A stretch of 7,818 nucleotides of DNA from contig CAKTOJ010000083.1 in the NCBI GenBank assembly GCA_934589665.1, forward strand, positions 1-7,818, given 5' to 3'. Positions 5,229-7,818 of the stretch are shown in pieces (the first letter of the stretch is position 1; each line of letters opens with the position of its first letter). Below the pieces are notes generated by a model that was given only the letters and a program-made list of their open reading frames with translations, did not search any database and had not been told where the DNA came from. Source of the DNA: an uncultured Oscillospiraceae bacterium (GTDB lineage Bacteria; Bacillota; Clostridia; Oscillospirales; Oscillospiraceae). Both the position numbers and the translations under genes were made by a program.

Positions 5229-7193
5229 TTACACAGACGCGCCTGCGCAATAGCCCGTGCGCATAGCCGTCGAGATCTTGCCCGCCTGCTGGCAGTCGCC
5301 GACGATGCGGATGTCATCCACAAGCGCCGCCCAGCCATCATAGCGCGGGCCGGTTGCGCGCATGCCCGTTGCGATCAGGACATTATCGGCCGGAAGCAGC
5401 TGCTCCTTGCCGCCCGCATCGATAATCTTAACGCCCTCGTCCTCAATGGACACAACCTTGGCGCTGCAATAGGCCTGCACCGACTCATCCAGCTTGGCAA
5501 GCAGATGCTTCCAGTGGATATACGGCGCGTCGGGCGCGAGCGTGTCGCGCATCTCGACGATCGTAACATCCTTGCCGTGATCCCACGCAAGGCCGAGGCC
5601 CTCCTCGCAGCCGGCCAGACCGCCGCCGATGATGACGACCTTCTTGCCCAGCTCAATGTTCTTTTTGAACAGCTCGGTGATCTGGTGGACGTGCGGCTTG
5701 TCGATACCGGGGATCGGGGGCATGGCCGGCTCTGCGCCGCAGGCGACGATCAGCGCATCGGGGGCCTCCAGACGGATCAGCTCCTCTGTCACGGGCGTGT
5801 TGAGACGGACCTCAATGTTCGCCTCCTTGGCAACGTTCGCCTTCATACCGTTGACAAAGTCCACAATGTCATGCTTGAACGAAACCTGGTCGGCGTAGCC
5901 GAGGTGATAGCCGAGACGGCCGGCCTTCTCGCACAGCAGAACATGGTGCCCACGGCGCGCCGCTGCGAGAGCGGCCTCCATACCGGCGGGGCCGCCGCCG
6001 GCGACAAGGACCTTCTTCGGCTCCGGAGCCGGGTCCTCCTGATGCGTCGTTTCAAACTCACGGCCGAGCGTTGGGTTGACGGTGCAGCGCGTCGTGCCGG
6101 AGTCAAACGGCACGTGCGGAATGAAGCCGTCACTCACGCACTCCTCGCAGCGGATACAGCGGATGATCTCACCGGTGCATCCGCTTCTGGCCTTGCGCGG
6201 CCAGTCGGGATCGGCGAGGAACTGGCGGGCGACAACGACAAGATCCGCCTTTCCTTTGACGATGATGTCCTCCATCATGGCCGGGTCGTTCAATCCGCCG
6301 ACCACGGAGACCTTGGACTGCTTGACTGCAGCCTTGATACGCTCCGCAGCAGGCACGTTGCAGCCGCGCGGATAGAACACGCTCGGGAACATGCGCGACG
6401 CAGTCGCGGTGACGTGGAAGGTCGCAGCGGAGACGTGGATGATATCCACATGGCCGTCGAGCAGCTTTGCAAACTCGACTGTTTCATCGACCGTGATGCC
6501 GCCCGGCACATCCTCCTCGCCGCTCAGGCGGTACTCAATGATGAGATTTGGGCCGCACTTTTTGCGGATGCGGTCAACGACCATCAGCGGGAAGCGGGCG
6601 CGGTTCTCAATGGAGCCGCCGTACTCGTCCGTGCGGTGGTTGTCCAGCGAGGACATGAACTGGCCGAGCAGCCAGCCGTGGCCGCCGTGGACGTTGACGA
6701 TATCGCAGCCGGCGTACTGCGCCGTGAAGGCGGCGTTGGCGTAAGCATCGGCAATCATATCCATCATGGCCTCGTCCATCTCGCGCACCGGCGCGCCGTA
6801 AAGGTTCGCCTCCATGGCGGAGGGGCCGAGGATGTAGCCGTCCGGCGTCAGGAACTCCGGCTTCGAGCGGTTGCCGGAGTGGGTCAGCTCAATCGATGCC
6901 ATCGCGCCCCAGCGGTGCACGGTGTCGATCGACTGGATCAGCGAGGAGACGATCAGCGGATCGTCCAGATGCGGCATGGTGGGATGGCAGTGGTCGGTCT
7001 GGCTGTGCACACCGGCCTCGCCAAGCGTCACCACGCCCGCGCCGCCGCGGGCGAGCTTTTTGTAGAGCTCCAGATGCTCCCGCGTATAAAACGGCGTGAT
7101 AGTACCCGCGCCCATCGGCGCGGAGAAAATACGGTTTTTGATCAGCTTTCCGCGCACGCGCAGCGGAGAAAACAGATGGGGATAGTTATTCAT
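5229..7193 (-). CDS. FMN/4Fe-4S/FAD ene-reductase-like oxidoreductase (2-enoate / 2,4-dienoyl-CoA reductase family), 654 aa
   Basis: Probable soluble flavoprotein passing electrons from NAD(P)H through FAD and an Fe-S cluster to FMN, where a carbon-carbon double bond is reduced. An Old Yellow Enzyme-type barrel covers about residues 5-335, with HGGHGWLLGQF (169-179) and the NHRTDEYGGSIENR segment (185-198). Cluster cysteines are C346, C349, C352 and C370. Next comes an FAD domain with GGGPAG (399-404) and an inserted NAD(P)H domain with GGGLAGCE (523-530). Length is close to the 660-670 usual for the family. H260 aligns with catalytic His252 of E. coli dienoyl-CoA reductase, but its Tyr166 partner is W174 here. 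The fourth cysteine is 18 residues after the third, farther than in FadH or trimethylamine dehydrogenase. The start has only a weak GAGG at 7201-7204. It follows the AGCS symporter gene by 32 bp, and a strong terminator follows it. The substrate could be an enoate from amino acid fermentation; this is inference. Confidence 0.9.
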   Translation of the reverse strand: MNNYPHLFSPLRVRGKLIKNRIFSAPMGAGTITPFYTREHLELYKKLARGGAGVVTLGEAGVHSQTDHCHPTMPHLDDPLIVSSLIQSIDTVHRWGAMASIELTHSGNRSKPEFLTPDGYILGPSAMEANLYGAPVREMDEAMMDMIADAYANAAFTAQYAGCDIVNVHGGHGWLLGQFMSSLDNHRTDEYGGSIENRARFPLMVVDRIRKKCGPNLIIEYRLSGEEDVPGGITVDETVEFAKLLDGHVDIIHVSAATFHVTATASRMFPSVFYPRGCNVPAAERIKAAVKQSKVSVVGGLNDPAMMEDIIVKGKADLVVVARQFLADPDWPRKARSGCTGEIIRCIRCEECVSDGFIPHVPFDSGTTRCTVNPTLGREFETTHQEDPAPEPKKVLVAGGGPAGMEAALAAARRGHHVLLCEKAGRLGYHLGYADQVSFKHDIVDFVNGMKANVAKEANIEVRLNTPVTEELIRLEAPDALIVACGAEPAMPPIPGIDKPHVHQITELFKKNIELGKKVVIIGGGLAGCEEGLGLAWDHGKDVTIVEMRDTLAPDAPYIHWKHLLAKLDESVQAYCSAKVVSIEDEGVKIIDAGGKEQLLPADNVLIATGMRATGPRYDGWAALVDDIRIVGDCQQAGKISTAMRTGYCAGASV

Positions 7194-7225
7194 ATTCGTG
7201 CCTCACTTTTTATATAGCGCCAAAA

Positions 7226-7818
7226 TCAGTCAATATTGCTTCTCACGCGGCCCTTTTCCTTGTTGATCTCCGTCCAGAGCTCGGCGTTCTTGATATTCAG
7301 TGCGACCGGATCAAACACAGGGGATGCGATGCCGGCCTTACGCTGCTTGTCGTAGTCGCGCAGCGCCTTGATCGCCGGCCCGCTGATGATCACGATCAGC
7401 GCCAGATGCGCCCACGTCAGCAGGCCGCCGCCGATGTCCGTGACGTTCCACACGCGGTAGCTCGGCCAGGAGCTGGACACGAACACCAGCGCGAGGAAGA
7501 TGACGCGCAGGATGGTGATGGCGAGATTCCGGTACTTCCTGGTGTGCTTGTCGGTGATGTAGATGAACGCGACCTCGCCTTCCAGATAGTAGCTCATCAG
7601 AGAGGTGAACGCGAAGGTGGTGATAAGGAAGGCGATGATATACTGACCAAAGGGGATCAGAGAACTGATCGCGCACTGCACGTAGGCGATGCCGTCGGGG
7701 ACGTTGGGGAGATTCTCCACGAGCAGAGCGCCGTCCGGACCGGAGACGTTGTAGCAGCCGGTGATGAGAATGCATAACGAGGAGAAGTAGCAGACGCCGA
7801 CCGTATCAATGAACACGG
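7226..7818 (-). CDS. AGCS-family sodium:alanine/glycine-type amino acid symporter, C-terminal 196 residues, cut by the window edge
   Basis: C-terminal part of a membrane carrier that imports a small neutral amino acid with Na+ or H+. The first visible stretch, VFIDTVGVCYFSSLCILITG, matches the conserved GVFIDT helix of the AGCS (AlsT/DagA) family, and the NIKNAELW motif near the C-terminus corresponds to the family's LKNTxxW-like ending. Four hydrophobic segments are visible (about residues 2-20, 50-80, 98-120 and 130-150), then a cytoplasmic tail of about 45 residues ending in RSNID and TGA. The frame is open to the window edge. The GTG at 7816-7814 encodes an internal valine and is not the start. 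Full members are about 450-480 residues, so more than half is missing. The oxidoreductase gene begins 32 bp downstream on the same strand, so co-transcription is likely. Confidence 0.9.
   Translation of the reverse strand, partial: VFIDTVGVCYFSSLCILITGCYNVSGPDGALLVENLPNVPDGIAYVQCAISSLIPFGQYIIAFLITTFAFTSLMSYYLEGEVAFIYITDKHTRKYRNLAITILRVIFLALVFVSSSWPSYRVWNVTDIGGGLLTWAHLALIVIISGPAIKALRDYDKQRKAGIASPVFDPVALNIKNAELWTEINKEKGRVRSNID

Noticed and set aside
5147..5341. N-terminal extension of the MFS protein by 65 residues
   Set aside because: The extra segment is arginine-rich, overlaps the oxidoreductase gene on the same strand in another frame and spans the terminator. The ATG at 5146 has a good ribosome binding site and gives the usual family length.
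5205..7217. Open reading frame of 670 codons on the plus strand, opposite the oxidoreductase gene
   Set aside because: It mirrors the full length of a gene with clear family motifs. Its product is rich in Arg, Ala, Asp and His with no recognisable domain, as expected from the complement of a GC-rich gene, and it has no ribosome-site or promoter support that would rival the real gene.
7194..7225. Separate promoter in front of the oxidoreductase gene
   Set aside because: The 32-bp gap has a TATATA-like stretch but no -35 element at the right distance and no sigma-54 motif; co-transcription with the AGCS gene is simpler.

Overview
The window most likely comes from an anaerobic Gram-positive bacterium of the Clostridia, perhaps an Oscillospiraceae-like gut organism. 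This rests on strong AGGAGG-type ribosome binding sites, GC-rich genes separated by AT-rich gaps, an Fe-S ene-reductase of the 2-enoate/2,4-dienoyl-CoA reductase class, and a sigma-54 regulator beside amino-acid transport genes. The taxonomic call is inference; no rRNA or marker gene is present. Six protein genes fill nearly all of the sequence, and two of them run off the ends. No tRNA, rRNA, CRISPR array or mobile element was seen.

Left module (1-3945): a minus-strand pair, an alanine-racemase-like PLP protein (656-1840) followed 36 bp later by a dicarboxylate/amino acid:cation symporter (1-619, cut by the window edge). The pair is divergent from a PrpR-type sigma-54 activator on the plus strand (2089-3945). 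The 248-bp gap between them holds an exact-consensus sigma-54 promoter (TGGCAC-N5-TTGC, minus strand) pointing at the racemase gene. About 75-100 bp upstream of its predicted start lies a perfect 7-bp inverted repeat that suits an activator binding site, and a separate housekeeping-type promoter faces the activator gene. This reads as a self-contained regulon: the activator senses a small molecule and switches on one enzyme and one transporter.

The racemase-like enzyme is the most unusual item. It keeps the PLP lysine and several pocket residues of alanine racemase but lacks the catalytic tyrosine of the SYGxTY motif, the arginine that contacts the PLP ring nitrogen, and the tyrosine of the GYADG motif. 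It may catalyse something other than alanine racemisation. The activator also carries GAFSGA in place of the canonical GAFTGA loop.

Right module (3989-7818): three minus-strand genes. An AGCS-family sodium:amino acid symporter (7226-7818, N-terminus off the window) and a 654-residue FMN/4Fe-4S/FAD ene-reductase-like oxidoreductase (5229-7193) look like an operon closed by a very strong hairpin terminator (5164-5201). Directly behind it, with its ribosome binding site only six bases from the hairpin, begins an MFS transporter (3989-5146). The MFS gene converges on the activator gene with a 43-bp gap. The region as a whole looks devoted to uptake and anaerobic conversion of amino acids or related organic acids; the substrates cannot be read from the sequence.
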